A DNA stretch of 64,000 bases from Dyadobacter sp. MSC1_007 (GCF_023667495.1 NZ_JAMOZL010000010.1:248001-312000); one strand, 5' to 3'; counted from the first letter of the stretch, positions 1 to 10,020 are shown. Notes: generated by a model from the letters alone, not told the origin. Translations and numbers: made by a program.

Positions 1-101
1 CGCTGGCACCCGGTGCGATGGAGCCTTTGCAGAGTGCCCTGAAATATTTCAGGGAGGATTTTGAAATGCATATCACTCAAAAAAAATGCCCCTGGCGGTA
101 A
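1..101 (+). CDS. nuoF: NADH-quinone oxidoreductase subunit F, C-terminal end (partial)
   Basis: Reading from base 3 gives an open frame with no start, ending at TAA 99-101. It encodes about 32 residues including LAPGAMEPLQSALKYF and ending HITQKKCPWR. This resembles the C-terminal tail of NuoF, the FMN and NADH-binding subunit of complex I, where a short helix follows the last FeS-binding segment. nuoG starts 5 bases after the stop, matching the usual nuoF-nuoG order. The rest of the gene lies outside the window, so the FMN site and FeS ligands cannot be seen. Confidence 0.82.
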   Translation, partial: LAPGAMEPLQSALKYFREDFEMHITQKKCPWR

Positions 102-106
102 TCATT

Positions 107-2794
107 ATGGCCATTATTTATATTGATAAAAAGCCTTTTGAAGCGAAAGCGGGCAAAAACCTGCTTGAAACCTGCCTCACGCTGGGTTTCAATCTGCCTT
201 ACTTCTGCTGGCACCCGGCGATGGGTTCGGTAGGGGCGTGCCGCCAATGCGCGGTGAGGCTTTATAAAGATGAAAACGATACGACCGGCAGGCTGGTCAT
301 GTCCTGCATGGAGGGCATCAGGGATAATATGTATGTATCGCTGGATGATCCCGTTGCACGCGACTTCCGGTCGCAGAATATGGAGTGGCTCATGACCAAC
401 CACCCGCACGACTGTGCGGTATGCGACGAGGGCGGCTCCTGCCATTTGCAGGATATGACGGTGATGACCGGCCATTCCTACCGCCGGTTCAGGTACCCGA
501 AGCGCACCTACAAAAATCAATACCTCGGCCCATTCATCAACCACGAAATGAACCGCTGCATCCAATGCTACCGGTGCGTGCGATTTTATAAGGATTATGC
601 GGGAGGAAAAGACCTGGACGTGTTTGCCGCCCACGATCATGTTTACTTTGGAAGAGAAAAAGACGGTATCCTCGAAAACGAGTTCAGCGGCAACCTAGCC
701 GAAGTGTGCCCGACAGGCGTATTTACCGACAAAACACTCAAACAGCATTATACACGCAAATGGGACATGACGATGGCGCCGTCCATCTGCCAGCATTGCA
801 GTCTGGGCTGCAACATCATCGCCGGTGAGCGCTATGGTGAGCTGCGGCAGATCACGAGCCGTTACAACAGTGAGGTGAACGGCTACTTCATCTGCGACCG
901 CGGCCGATTTGGTTATGAGTTTGTAAATGATGTTACCAGGATTCAACAGCCATTGATCCGCAATGGCAATACCGGGCAAAGCCTGTTTGAAAACCTGAAA
1001 ACTGTGCTGTCCGCGGGGAAGATGATCGGGATAGGGTCGCCCAGGGCAACGCTGGAAGCCAACTTTGCGCTTCGGCAACTGGTAGGCAAACAAAACTTTT
1101 ACCAGGGCATTCCAGAGCACGAAGCCTGCCTTATCCAGACCGTGCTTGAAACCTCGAATGGAGGGCATGTGCATACCCCTTCGCTCAGTGAAACAGAGCA
1201 GGCCGACGTCGTGCTCATATTGGGTGAAGACCCTACCAACTCTGCCCCAAGGCTTGCATTGGCATTGCGGCAGGCAGTCAGGAAAAAACCACTCGATAAT
1301 GCATCGCAGGCAAATATCCCCGCCTGGCACGATGCCGCATTGCGTGAATTGATCCAGGACGAAAAAGGTGAGCTTTTTGTAGCCTATCCGATAGAAACCA
1401 AACTCGACGAGCTTGCAGCCGGTACTTTCCGCGCTGCGCCGGATGATATTGCGCGCCTCGGCTTTGCGATTGCCGATTGTCTCAGCGACGCTGCACCCAT
1501 TCCGCTGCGAATGGACGATCACGTGCTGGAAACGGCCAGAAACATTGCCGCTGTCCTGCAAAAAGCCGAAAGGCCCCTTATTGTCTCAGGGACCAGCCTC
1601 CATAATGTCGATGTGATCAAAGCCGCATTCAATATCGCATTGGCTTTGCAAACAGACCAGCGTAAAGCGGCTTTGTGCTTTACGCTTCCGGAATGCAACT
1701 CGGTTGGCCTGGGTATGATGCATGCGCCTTCACTGGACACCGCCATGGAAGATGTGGATGCCGATACCATTGTTATCCTCGAAAATGACCTGTACCGGCG
1801 GGGTGCCAAGCAGGCTATCGATGGCTTTCTGGCCAAATTCAAGAATATTATCGTGCTGGACCATTTGCACCATGCAACAACCGGCAAAGCCACCATATTA
1901 CTTCCTGTGGCCACTTTTGCCGAGGGCGAAGGGACGCTGGTAAACAACGAAGGCCGTGCGCAGAGGTTCTTTCAGGTTTTTATGCCGAAAAATGAAAATA
2001 TCCGGGAAAGCTGGCGCTGGCTCGACGAATTCCATCAATTCTGCCAGGGTAAAATGCCCGACGAACTGAACGAACTCGACCATCTGCTGGAAGAGCTGGT
2101 CACCGTCATGCCGCAGTTTAAAGGAGTGGAAACCGTGGCCCCGCCATCCGGTTTCAGGATTAACGGCCAACGGATACCCAGGGAGCCACACCGGTTTAGC
2201 GGACGCACGTCCATGCAGGCCAATGTGGCAGTGAGTGAGCCCAAGCCGCCGGAAGATACCGATTCGCCGCTTTCATATACGATGGAAGGTTACCGTGGAA
2301 TCCCTCCGGCGCCATTGATCCCGTTCTACTGGTCGCCGGGTTGGAACTCGGGACAATCCCTGCACAAATACCAGATAGAAGTAGGCGGCCCGCTCCACGG
2401 CGGCGACCCCGGAAAGCGTTTGTTTCACGAAGACCTGGTTTCGAAGGCCGGTTTTCAGGATAATATTCCCTGTGCTTTCAAACCACATAACGGGGAGACT
2501 GTTTTTGTACCCGTATCGCACATTTTCGGCTCCGATGAGCTGAGCGTTTATTCCCCCTCCGTTACCAGCCGGACGCCTAAGCCGTACGTTATGATAGGCC
2601 GTCAGGATGCGGCGCGTTTGCAGGTCACGGAAGGGGATCTTTTGAATGTAAGGATCGGGGGCGTGGCGATGGACCTGCCTGTGAAAGGCAGTGATGCATT
2701 GCCCGAAGGACTGGCCGGGATACCTTTTAATCTTCCCTCGATGCCGGGACTTTCCTGGCCATGTAAAGGGACATTAACCCTGTTAAAGCCATGA
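107..2794 (+). CDS. nuoG: NADH-quinone oxidoreductase subunit G (NuoG)
   Basis: Largest peripheral-arm subunit of complex I, carrying electrons from NADH towards the quinone site. From ATG 107 the protein has 895 residues. An N-terminal [2Fe-2S] ferredoxin domain has C34, C45, C48 and C67. The His-ligated cluster follows (H99, C103, C106, C112), then a [4Fe-4S] set (C151, C154, C157, C201). C228/C231/C235 plus a Cys near 263 match the extra N7 cluster found in only some bacteria. A molybdopterin-oxidoreductase-like domain without obvious cofactor function makes up the rest. I chose ATG 107 over ATG 86: 86 lies inside nuoF, and MAIIYID matches the family start. The stop overlaps nuoH by 4 bp (ATGA). 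Confidence 0.95.
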   Translation: MAIIYIDKKPFEAKAGKNLLETCLTLGFNLPYFCWHPAMGSVGACRQCAVRLYKDENDTTGRLVMSCMEGIRDNMYVSLDDPVARDFRSQNMEWLMTNHPHDCAVCDEGGSCHLQDMTVMTGHSYRRFRYPKRTYKNQYLGPFINHEMNRCIQCYRCVRFYKDYAGGKDLDVFAAHDHVYFGREKDGILENEFSGNLAEVCPTGVFTDKTLKQHYTRKWDMTMAPSICQHCSLGCNIIAGERYGELRQITSRYNSEVNGYFICDRGRFGYEFVNDVTRIQQPLIRNGNTGQSLFENLKTVLSAGKMIGIGSPRATLEANFALRQLVGKQNFYQGIPEHEACLIQTVLETSNGGHVHTPSLSETEQADVVLILGEDPTNSAPRLALALRQAVRKKPLDNASQANIPAWHDAALRELIQDEKGELFVAYPIETKLDELAAGTFRAAPDDIARLGFAIADCLSDAAPIPLRMDDHVLETARNIAAVLQKAERPLIVSGTSLHNVDVIKAAFNIALALQTDQRKAALCFTLPECNSVGLGMMHAPSLDTAMEDVDADTIVILENDLYRRGAKQAIDGFLAKFKNIIVLDHLHHATTGKATILLPVATFAEGEGTLVNNEGRAQRFFQVFMPKNENIRESWRWLDEFHQFCQGKMPDELNELDHLLEELVTVMPQFKGVETVAPPSGFRINGQRIPREPHRFSGRTSMQANVAVSEPKPPEDTDSPLSYTMEGYRGIPPAPLIPFYWSPGWNSGQSLHKYQIEVGGPLHGGDPGKRLFHEDLVSKAGFQDNIPCAFKPHNGETVFVPVSHIFGSDELSVYSPSVTSRTPKPYVMIGRQDAARLQVTEGDLLNVRIGGVAMDLPVKGSDALPEGLAGIPFNLPSMPGLSWPCKGTLTLLKP

Positions 2795-3738
2795 ACGAGG
2801 TTTTTAAATATATCCTGATGATCGTCATCCTGCTTTTCACGCTCACGAGCATCGCTGCGTGGCTAATCTGGCTGGAACGCCGGTTGCTGGCACTGTGGCA
2901 GGACCGTTATGGGCCCAACCGTGCCGGGCCATTTGGCTTGCTCATTGTGGCAGCGGATACCATTAAGCTGTTCTTTAAGGAGGACTGGATCCCGCCTTTT
3001 GCCGAAAAAGCCATATTCGTGATTGCACCGGCCATTGTGGCGGCGGCTGTGCTACTCAGTTTCGTAGTGGTGCCGTTTGCGCCCGGCATCCTCGTTTCCG
3101 ACCTGAATGTAGGCCTGCTGTTTTTTCTGGCGATGTCGTCGCTGGGCGTGTACAGCATTGTGCTGGGCGGCTGGGCTTCCAACAACAAATATTCGCTGCT
3201 TGGCGCGCTCAGGGGCGCTTCCCAGATGATCAGTTACGAAGTTTTTATGGGCCTTTCCCTGATGGGCGTAGTGATGCTTTCAGGATCATTCCGGCTGACG
3301 GATATTGTAATGGCACAAACCGACCTTTGGTTTGTGGTGACGCAGCCAGTTGGTTTTGTACTGTTCCTGACAGCCGGGATCGCCGAGACGCACCGGTTGC
3401 CCTTCGATATCCCCGAGGCTGAAAGTGAACTTGTGGCTGGTTTTCACTCTGAATATTCGGGAATGAAATTCGGAATGTTTTTCATTGGGGAATACCTGGG
3501 TATCATCCTGATATCGGCCATGGTGGTCACGATCTTTTTTGGAGGCTGGTTGGGGCCGGTTTTGCCTCCGCTGGTCTGGTTTGTATTGAAAACTTTTGTC
3601 TTTATCGTGCTTTTCATACTGCTCCGCGCATCGCTGCCGAGGCCGAGGTACGACCAACTGATGGAATATGGCTGGAAGTTCATCCTGCCTGTTGCATTGC
3701 TCAATTTGCTGGTAACCGGTGCATTTGCATTGATGTAG
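2791..3738 (+). CDS. nuoH: NADH-quinone oxidoreductase subunit H (NuoH)
   Basis: Membrane subunit of complex I that helps form the quinone-binding cavity at the junction with the peripheral arm. The 315-residue protein is strongly hydrophobic with about eight membrane segments. It carries the family signature RYGPNRAGPFGLL near residue 40, and the acidic loop AETHRLPFDIPEAESELVAG that lines the quinone channel. Its length is normal for the family. The ATG overlaps the nuoG stop (ATGA), which suggests translational coupling, and nuoI follows 21 bases later. Confidence 0.95.
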   Translation: MNEVFKYILMIVILLFTLTSIAAWLIWLERRLLALWQDRYGPNRAGPFGLLIVAADTIKLFFKEDWIPPFAEKAIFVIAPAIVAAAVLLSFVVVPFAPGILVSDLNVGLLFFLAMSSLGVYSIVLGGWASNNKYSLLGALRGASQMISYEVFMGLSLMGVVMLSGSFRLTDIVMAQTDLWFVVTQPVGFVLFLTAGIAETHRLPFDIPEAESELVAGFHSEYSGMKFGMFFIGEYLGIILISAMVVTIFFGGWLGPVLPPLVWFVLKTFVFIVLFILLRASLPRPRYDQLMEYGWKFILPVALLNLLVTGAFALM

Positions 3739-3759
3739 TTAAATCTAAACCGATACGTC

Positions 3760-4275
3760 ATGATCAGCTTACTCAGAACCATGGGACTTACCTTTCTGCA
3801 TATGTTCAGAAAGCGGGAGACCATTCAATACCCCGAAGAAAAAGTGGTGCTCCATCCGCGGTGGCGAGGGCGTATCGTGCTCACGCGTGACCCCGACATG
3901 GGCGAGCGCTGCGTAGGCTGTTACCTGTGTGCAGCCGCCTGTCCGGTCGACTGTATTTCCTTGCAGGCCACTGAGGACGAAAATGGCAGGAGGTACCCGG
4001 AGTTTTTCAGGATCAATTTTTCAAGATGCATTTTTTGCGGGTATTGCGAGGAAGCCTGTCCCACGTACGCCATTCAACTCATCCCTGATTTTGAAATGGG
4101 CGAATACAACCGGCAGAATTTGGTATACGAAAAAGAAGACCTGCTCATCAACAGCGAAGGAAAATATCCCGGATACAATTATTACAAAGTCGCCGGGCTG
4201 GCAGCCGGAGTGAAAGGTAAAGGCGAGGGAGAAAACGAAGAGCCGCCGGTTGATATACGCAGTTTAATACCCTGA
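3760..4275 (+). CDS. nuoI: NADH-quinone oxidoreductase subunit I (NuoI)
   Basis: Ferredoxin-like peripheral subunit with clusters N6a and N6b, passing electrons towards the last cluster before quinone. The 171-residue protein has two complete [4Fe-4S] motifs: C51/C54/C57/C61 and C90/C93/C96/C100, each ending in CP. An amphipathic N-terminal segment (MISLLRTMGLTFLHMF) probably lies against the membrane arm, as in the family. Only 3 bases separate its stop from nuoJ. The charged C-terminal tail (KGEGENEEPPVD) is a common variable extension. Confidence 0.95.
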   Translation: MISLLRTMGLTFLHMFRKRETIQYPEEKVVLHPRWRGRIVLTRDPDMGERCVGCYLCAAACPVDCISLQATEDENGRRYPEFFRINFSRCIFCGYCEEACPTYAIQLIPDFEMGEYNRQNLVYEKEDLLINSEGKYPGYNYYKVAGLAAGVKGKGEGENEEPPVDIRSLIP

Positions 4276-4278
4276 GCC

Positions 4279-4836
4279 ATGGATATCGCCTTCTACGTCA
4301 CCGCTGCCGTTACAATTTTGGCCACATTGCTGGTCATCACACGGCATAACCCTGTACATGCATTGCTGTACCTCAACGTATCGCTGCTCTCGCACGCAAT
4401 GCTGTTTTACCTGCTGGGTGCATCCTTTGCCGCATTGCTCGAAATTATCATTTACGCCGGGGCGATCATGGTGCTTTTCATCTTCGTGATTATGCTACTG
4501 AATCTCGGAAAAGAGACGGCGGAGCAGGAGCGGAAATGGCTGAAATGGCAGGTATGGGCCGGGCCGTCGTTGCTGGCGGCGGTATTGTTCGTTGAGCTGG
4601 TCATATTGGTATCGTCCTCGGATGGCACGGCTTATGAGCCAGCAGAAGTTACTCCTAGAGAAGTGGCATTATCGCTTTTCCAGGTGTACCTGATCGGCGT
4701 AGAACTGGCGGCGATGCTGCTAATGGCAGCCGTGGTAGGTGCGGCACACATCGGCAGACATAAAAGATTGGTTTTGCACCGGTTTTTGAAAGAAGAACCG
4801 GAAGAGAATGTTCACGAAGAGGAACCTGTGCTATGA
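4279..4836 (+). CDS. nuoJ: NADH-quinone oxidoreductase subunit J (NuoJ)
   Basis: Small membrane-arm subunit of complex I. The 185-residue protein has about five hydrophobic segments, including the conserved AALLEIIIYAGAIMVLFIFVI stretch near residues 51-71, which contains the pi-bulge helix typical of NuoJ/ND6. A hydrophilic tail rich in Glu follows residue 165. The stop overlaps the nuoK start by 4 bases (ATGA), so the two are probably translationally coupled. Confidence 0.93.
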   Translation: MDIAFYVTAAVTILATLLVITRHNPVHALLYLNVSLLSHAMLFYLLGASFAALLEIIIYAGAIMVLFIFVIMLLNLGKETAEQERKWLKWQVWAGPSLLAAVLFVELVILVSSSDGTAYEPAEVTPREVALSLFQVYLIGVELAAMLLMAAVVGAAHIGRHKRLVLHRFLKEEPEENVHEEEPVL

Positions 4837-5144
4837 AATCATCCATTTCCATCGACATGGTCATACTACTGGCAGGCCTGCTGTTTGCGCTCGGTATTGC
4901 CGGGGTGATCATCCGGAAGAACATCATATTCATGTTGTTATCCGTAGAAATCATGCTGAATGCGGCGGGGCTGGCCTTCATTGCAGCAGGCTCGCGCTGG
5001 GGACAACCCGATGGGCAGGTCATGTTCATATTTATCCTGGCGATGGCGGCTGCGGAGGTTTCGATCGGGCTCGCGCTGATCTTGCAGATCTACCATCAGC
5101 ACAAATCCCTGGATATTGATAAACTAAAAGAAATGAATGGATAG
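4833..5144 (+). CDS. nuoK: NADH-quinone oxidoreductase subunit K (NuoK)
   Basis: Small three-helix membrane subunit of complex I (ND4L homologue) that takes part in proton translocation. It is 103 residues, the normal length. Conserved buried glutamates are visible in LLSVEIMLNAAGLAFI and in FIFILAMAAAEVSIGLAL, the two proton-path glutamates of the family. It overlaps nuoJ at its start; nuoL begins 19 bases after its stop. Confidence 0.94.
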   Translation: MKSSISIDMVILLAGLLFALGIAGVIIRKNIIFMLLSVEIMLNAAGLAFIAAGSRWGQPDGQVMFIFILAMAAAEVSIGLALILQIYHQHKSLDIDKLKEMNG

Positions 5145-5163
5145 GTCTTAAAACAGAACACGC

Positions 5164-7056
5164 ATGGAGAATCTGTTATGGCTGATACCGGCCCTTCCGC
5201 TCGCCGGTTTTTTGATCCTCGCCACCCTCGCCGTCGTTGGTGCCGGAAAGAAAATAACGGCGCTGGTCGGCGCGGGGAGCATATGCCTGTCCGCATTGGT
5301 GACACTCGTCGTGGGGGCCGACTTTCTGGGCGCAGCACACGAGTCGGGCACCTATTCCCAGACATTATGGACATGGCTCGAAGTCGCGGGTCTGAGCATT
5401 AAAATGACCCTCACACTCGACGCATTATCACTGGTTTTCATCTTTGTCATCACATTCATCGGCGCGCTGATCCACATTTATTCGGCCGGGTTTATGGAGG
5501 AGGACAGAGACTACACCCGCTTTTTTGCAAGTATGAACCTGTTCGTTTTCTCAATGCTGATCCTCGTGCTGGCGGATAACCTGCTCCTGATGTACCTCGG
5601 CTGGGAAGGCGTGGGGTTATGCAGTTACCTGCTGATCGGGTTTTGGTATGAAAAGCCGGAAAATGGCTACGCGGCCCGCAAAGCATTTACGATGACCCGC
5701 GTCGGGGATACTGCCATGGCGATCGCGCTTTTTATGCTGTTTTATCAATCAGGGACATTGGTGATCGGAGAGATCAGCACTGCTGCTCCCGGTATCTGGA
5801 CGCCCAATAGTACCACCGTTACCTGTATCGCACTTTTGCTGCTGGCGGGAGGTTTGGGCAAGTCGGCGCAATTACCGCTGCAAACCTGGCTGCCCGATGC
5901 CATGGCGGGGCCATCGCCTGTGAGCGCGCTCATACATGCGGCTACAATGGTGACCGCGGGTGTGTACCTGATCGCCCGTATGCACGTGGTCTTCGGCCTT
6001 TCGGAAGTTGCACAGACCGTCGTTGCCGTCATCGGCGCCGTTACATTGTTGCTGGCCGGGCTCACAGCACTTACCCAACATGATATCAAACGCGTACTGG
6101 CTTATTCGACCATTAGCCAGATCGGTTATATGTTCCTGGCGCTGGGCGTAGGTGCGTGGACGGCGGCAGTATTTCACTTTATGGTTCATGCGTTTTTCAA
6201 AGCATTGCTGTTCCTGGCTGCGGGAGCCATCATAGAGGCACTCCACCACGAGCATAGTATGTTTAAAATGGGTGGTTTGAAGGACAAAATGCCGGTTATT
6301 TTCTGGACATTCATGGCAGGGGCCATTTCGCTGGCTGCATTGCCGCTGATCAGTTCCGGATTTTATAGTAAGGACCAAATCCTGTGGTACGCCTGGGGAG
6401 CTGAGGGGGGCAGCCCGTTGTTATGGGCAGTAGCGCTTCTGGGTGCATTCATTACTGCCATTTACACTGCCCGGATGGTGATCCTTACCTTCTGGGGCGA
6501 AGCCAAGACGGAAATCAGCCACTATCCGGGCAAGCGAATGACCATTCCGCTGGTCGTGCTGGCCTTTTTCTCGGTATTTGCAGGATTTATTGAACTACCC
6601 CACAATTTTGGCCATTTCACGCTCTTTTCAGATTTGCTGCACGGGGTAATGCCCGAAACAGCCCTGCGCGTGGACGTCTCTTCTGAATGGATCTTTCAGC
6701 TTCTGGCAGCAGCAGCGACACTGGGTGGAATAGGCCTTGCCTATTTCTACTACTACAAGCAACCACAACGACTTGAAAACCTGCGGCAGGATATGGTGCT
6801 GTCTGCGCTCCACGAGTTCTGGTTCTCGGGCTGGGGCTTCGATAAACTCTATAATGTAGTATTCGTCAGGCCTTTCCTCGCGATCGCTAAGCTCAACAAG
6901 GCGGATGTGATCGATCAGCTTTATACAGGCATCGTTGCTGGGACAGACGGTTTGTACAGGCTCGTCGCCCGGACGCAATCGGGTTCGCTGCGCTGGTACA
7001 TTATGGGCATGGTAATCGGCGCAATTCTCATATTAGGTATTCAAATGATGCTATGA
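5164..7056 (+). CDS. nuoL: NADH-quinone oxidoreductase subunit L (NuoL)
   Basis: Largest antiporter-like proton-pumping subunit, at the distal end of the membrane arm. The 630-residue protein has about 15-16 hydrophobic segments. It shows the antiporter signatures YLGWEGVGLCSYLLIGFWY, with the conserved Glu of helix 5, and LPLQTWLPDAMAGPSPVSAL, followed by HAATMVTAGVYL. The C-terminal region (about 520-610), with a final membrane anchor, fits the lateral helix of NuoL. The last 4 bases overlap the nuoM start (ATGA). Confidence 0.95.
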   Translation: MENLLWLIPALPLAGFLILATLAVVGAGKKITALVGAGSICLSALVTLVVGADFLGAAHESGTYSQTLWTWLEVAGLSIKMTLTLDALSLVFIFVITFIGALIHIYSAGFMEEDRDYTRFFASMNLFVFSMLILVLADNLLLMYLGWEGVGLCSYLLIGFWYEKPENGYAARKAFTMTRVGDTAMAIALFMLFYQSGTLVIGEISTAAPGIWTPNSTTVTCIALLLLAGGLGKSAQLPLQTWLPDAMAGPSPVSALIHAATMVTAGVYLIARMHVVFGLSEVAQTVVAVIGAVTLLLAGLTALTQHDIKRVLAYSTISQIGYMFLALGVGAWTAAVFHFMVHAFFKALLFLAAGAIIEALHHEHSMFKMGGLKDKMPVIFWTFMAGAISLAALPLISSGFYSKDQILWYAWGAEGGSPLLWAVALLGAFITAIYTARMVILTFWGEAKTEISHYPGKRMTIPLVVLAFFSVFAGFIELPHNFGHFTLFSDLLHGVMPETALRVDVSSEWIFQLLAAAATLGGIGLAYFYYYKQPQRLENLRQDMVLSALHEFWFSGWGFDKLYNVVFVRPFLAIAKLNKADVIDQLYTGIVAGTDGLYRLVARTQSGSLRWYIMGMVIGAILILGIQMML

Positions 7057-8567
7057 TACTCGTACTCTTGATCGTAATCCTGATGGCTGGTGGGATCCTG
7101 GCCCTTATCGGGGGCAAATGGAGCCATAGTTTTCCTCGTGGCGTGGCGCTGGCGTCGTGTACCGTCGCGTTTCTGATGATGTTGTCGTTATGGCTTGGCC
7201 GGTATAAAGGGTTCAATATCGATGCCGATAGTAACTGGCTGATCGAATATCATAAAGAATGGATTCCATCTTTCGGCATTTCCTTTCATCTGGCTGTCGA
7301 CGGGCTAAGCCTGCTGCTGCTCGTTCTAACGTGCTTCATAGGTATTCTCGCCGTGCTGTGCTCGTGGGAGGAAATACGGGAACGGACCGGTTTTTATTAT
7401 TTCAATCTGCTTTGGATACTGGCCGGTGTGGCCGGTGTGTTCATGGCAATGGATCTCTTCCTGTTCTATTTTTTCTGGGAAGTAATGCTCATTCCAATGT
7501 ACTTCCTGATCGGTATCTGGGGAAGCGAAAACCGGGTTTATGCGTCTTACAAGTTCTTCATATTCACCCAGGCGAGCGGCTTGCTCATGTTCCTGGCAAT
7601 ACTGGGGTTATATTTCGTCCATGGTAACAACACGGGCTTTTATACCTTTAATTATTTTGAATTGATCAACACAGAAATGCCGCCGCAAACGGCCATCTGG
7701 CTCATGATGGGCTTTATGATCGCATTCGCGGTAAAGCTGCCGGTCATACCGTTCCATACCTGGCTCCCCGACGCACACGGTGAAGCGCCGACTGCTGGTA
7801 GTCTGATCCTGGCTGGTTTACTGTTGAAAACCGGCGCTTATGGAATGCTGCGTTTTGTAATTCCAATTTTCCCGGGAGCTGCTGCGGAAATCGCGCTGCC
7901 CGCTATGGCGCTCGGCGTTGCCGGGATACTGTATGGCGCGGTAATGGCCTATTCTCAAACTGACCTTAAACGGCTCGTCGCATTCACAAGTGTGAGCCAT
8001 ATGGGCTTTGTGATCGTCGGCATTTTCGCGTTCAATGAACTGGCTTTGCAGGGCGTGGTAATGCAGCTGGTTACCCACGCGATCAGTACCGGGGCATTGT
8101 TTATCATGGCCGGGATGATCAAAGAGCGGCTTCATACCCGTGATCTCGGCCAAATGGGCGGACTGTGGACGCAAATGCCGCGAATGGGCGCATTAGGGAT
8201 CGTATTTGCAATGGCCTCGCTGGGCTTGCCCGGGCTGGGCAGCTTTATTGCAGAGTTTTTGATCCTGCTGGGCACTTTCAATGCACAGGTGTGGATCACT
8301 GTCATTGCGGCGTCTGGCCTGGTTCTTTCGGCGGTTTACTCTTTGCGCATTGTTCAGAAAATATTCCTGGGGCCTCCGCGCGGACAGTTGGCGGCCGATC
8401 TTTCCGGAAGGGAAATGATGATCATGGCGGCGCTTACCATATCGATCGTCTGGCTGGGCCTCTTCCCGCAGCCGATCATCAACACCGCCCGGCCGGCCAT
8501 TGTTCAGCTGGTACAAATGTTAGAACCCGGAAACAGTCTTCAATCCCATCAGTCTTATGTCAAATAG
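7053..8567 (+). CDS. nuoM: NADH-quinone oxidoreductase subunit M (NuoM)
   Basis: Second antiporter-like proton-pumping subunit of complex I. The 504-residue protein has about 14 membrane segments and the signatures LFYFFWEVMLIPMYFLIGIW (helix-5 Glu) and PFHTWLPDAHGEAPTAGS. It overlaps nuoL by 4 bases and nuoN by 11 bases, so translation is probably coupled through the end of the operon. Length and motifs are ordinary for NuoM. Confidence 0.95.
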   Translation: MILVLLIVILMAGGILALIGGKWSHSFPRGVALASCTVAFLMMLSLWLGRYKGFNIDADSNWLIEYHKEWIPSFGISFHLAVDGLSLLLLVLTCFIGILAVLCSWEEIRERTGFYYFNLLWILAGVAGVFMAMDLFLFYFFWEVMLIPMYFLIGIWGSENRVYASYKFFIFTQASGLLMFLAILGLYFVHGNNTGFYTFNYFELINTEMPPQTAIWLMMGFMIAFAVKLPVIPFHTWLPDAHGEAPTAGSLILAGLLLKTGAYGMLRFVIPIFPGAAAEIALPAMALGVAGILYGAVMAYSQTDLKRLVAFTSVSHMGFVIVGIFAFNELALQGVVMQLVTHAISTGALFIMAGMIKERLHTRDLGQMGGLWTQMPRMGALGIVFAMASLGLPGLGSFIAEFLILLGTFNAQVWITVIAASGLVLSAVYSLRIVQKIFLGPPRGQLAADLSGREMMIMAALTISIVWLGLFPQPIINTARPAIVQLVQMLEPGNSLQSHQSYVK

Positions 8568-9993
8568 CGATTTACACGCATTTACGCCTTTGCTGCTGCT
8601 GGCGGGTGCTTCTGTACTGGTGATGTTGCTGATCGTGGCAAGGCTTAGCCACCGCGTTATCCAGTCGGTGAGCCTGGTGCTGTTCCTGGTGTCGTTCGCC
8701 TCATTGGCTTACATTCGCAATGTGCTGCCATACCATATCGATCCATTGTTTGTTATCGACAGTTTCGGTGTCTTCATGATGGGCCTGATCATATTTTCGG
8801 GGTTGGTAGTCAATGTTTTGTCCTATATTTATTTTGAAGAAAAAGAGGAAGGGCCGCGGGAGTATTATGTGCTGCTGTTCCTGTGTACGCTGGGCGCATG
8901 CGTACTCGCGGTGAGCGAACACTTCATATCACTTTTCCTCGGGCTCGAAATCCTGACTGTCGGGTTGTACGCACTCATCGCATACCTGCGCAAAAGGAAC
9001 CACAGCATCGAGGCAGGCATTAAATACCTGATCCTGGCTGCATTCTCTTCGGCATTTCTGCTGTTTGGTATGGCATTGATCTACTTGCAAACCGGCACCA
9101 TGGCTTTTGCTGATATGGCCAAGGCGATCACGTCTGGGAATGTTCCCCCATTGTTCCTTACCGGCCTGGGCATGATGCTCGTCGGTGTTGGTTTCAAGCT
9201 GGCCGTTGTGCCGTTTCACATGTGGACGGCTGATGTGTATCAGGGCGCACCGGTGCCGGTGACGGCATTCATCGCCACAGCTTCGAAAGGCGGAGTAGTC
9301 GCTGTATTGCTCCGCTTTTTTATCATGATCGATGGTTTCCGTATGGAAGGCCTGGAATTGATGCTGATTTGCATTGCCATTGCGTCTATGGTTACAGGCA
9401 ACCTGCTGGCATTGAGGCAGAACAATATCAAAAGGCTTCTGGCGTATTCCTCCATTGCACACCTCGGATACCTGCTCGTCGCGTTCATCGCGGGCAGCGC
9501 AATGGTGCCGCACGCAGTGAGTTTTTACCTGATGGCTTATTTTATTACCACGCTCGCGGCTTTTGGGGTAATAGTCGTTTTATCACATCGCGAAGCCGAT
9601 GCGGAGGACCTGTCGGTGTACAAAGCGCTCTTCTGGAAGCATCCTGTGCTTGCATGCATATTAAGCGCCGCATTGCTGTCACTTGCCGGGATTCCGCTCA
9701 CAGCCGGTTTTACGGGCAAATTTTACATTCTGGCCACAGGCATTCAGGGTGGCTTCTGGCTGCTGGCGTTTGTGCTGGTCGGAAGCAGCGTGGTGGGCTT
9801 GTATTATTATCTGCGGGTGATCACGATGATGTTTTCCGGCGCCCACGACCATCTTCCTGAACCGAAAGAAAAGCACCCCGTTTTTTTAGCGATCAGTATG
9901 GTCGTCCTTTCCATGCTGACGCTCATGGTGATCTGGTTGGGCGTGTATCCCGAGGGTATGCTCAGTATTGTGAACCAGTTTCATTTGAAGTAA
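8557..9993 (+). CDS. nuoN: NADH-quinone oxidoreductase subunit N (NuoN)
   Basis: Third antiporter-like subunit and last gene of the operon. The 478-residue protein has about 14 membrane segments. The motif LFLGLEILTVGLYALIAYLR carries the conserved Glu, and PFHMWTADVYQGAPVPVTAF is the canonical second signature. The start lies inside the end of nuoM (11-base overlap). The next gene, a histidine kinase on the opposite strand, ends 27 bases beyond the stop, so the operon ends here. I see no convincing T-rich terminator in that gap. Confidence 0.95.
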   Translation: MSNSDLHAFTPLLLLAGASVLVMLLIVARLSHRVIQSVSLVLFLVSFASLAYIRNVLPYHIDPLFVIDSFGVFMMGLIIFSGLVVNVLSYIYFEEKEEGPREYYVLLFLCTLGACVLAVSEHFISLFLGLEILTVGLYALIAYLRKRNHSIEAGIKYLILAAFSSAFLLFGMALIYLQTGTMAFADMAKAITSGNVPPLFLTGLGMMLVGVGFKLAVVPFHMWTADVYQGAPVPVTAFIATASKGGVVAVLLRFFIMIDGFRMEGLELMLICIAIASMVTGNLLALRQNNIKRLLAYSSIAHLGYLLVAFIAGSAMVPHAVSFYLMAYFITTLAAFGVIVVLSHREADAEDLSVYKALFWKHPVLACILSAALLSLAGIPLTAGFTGKFYILATGIQGGFWLLAFVLVGSSVVGLYYYLRVITMMFSGAHDHLPEPKEKHPVFLAISMVVLSMLTLMVIWLGVYPEGMLSIVNQFHLK

Positions 9994-10020
9994 CCTGTTA
10001 CCGGTTTTACGATTCCGCGC

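Noticed and set aside
86..106. Earlier ATG for nuoG at base 86
   Set aside because: It overlaps the end of nuoF in another frame and adds seven residues not seen in the family; ATG 107 gives the standard ferredoxin start.
695..1561. A 288-residue open frame on the minus strand inside nuoG
   Set aside because: It is antisense to a gene with conserved FeS ligands, has no recognisable domain or start signal, and reflects codon bias of the real gene.
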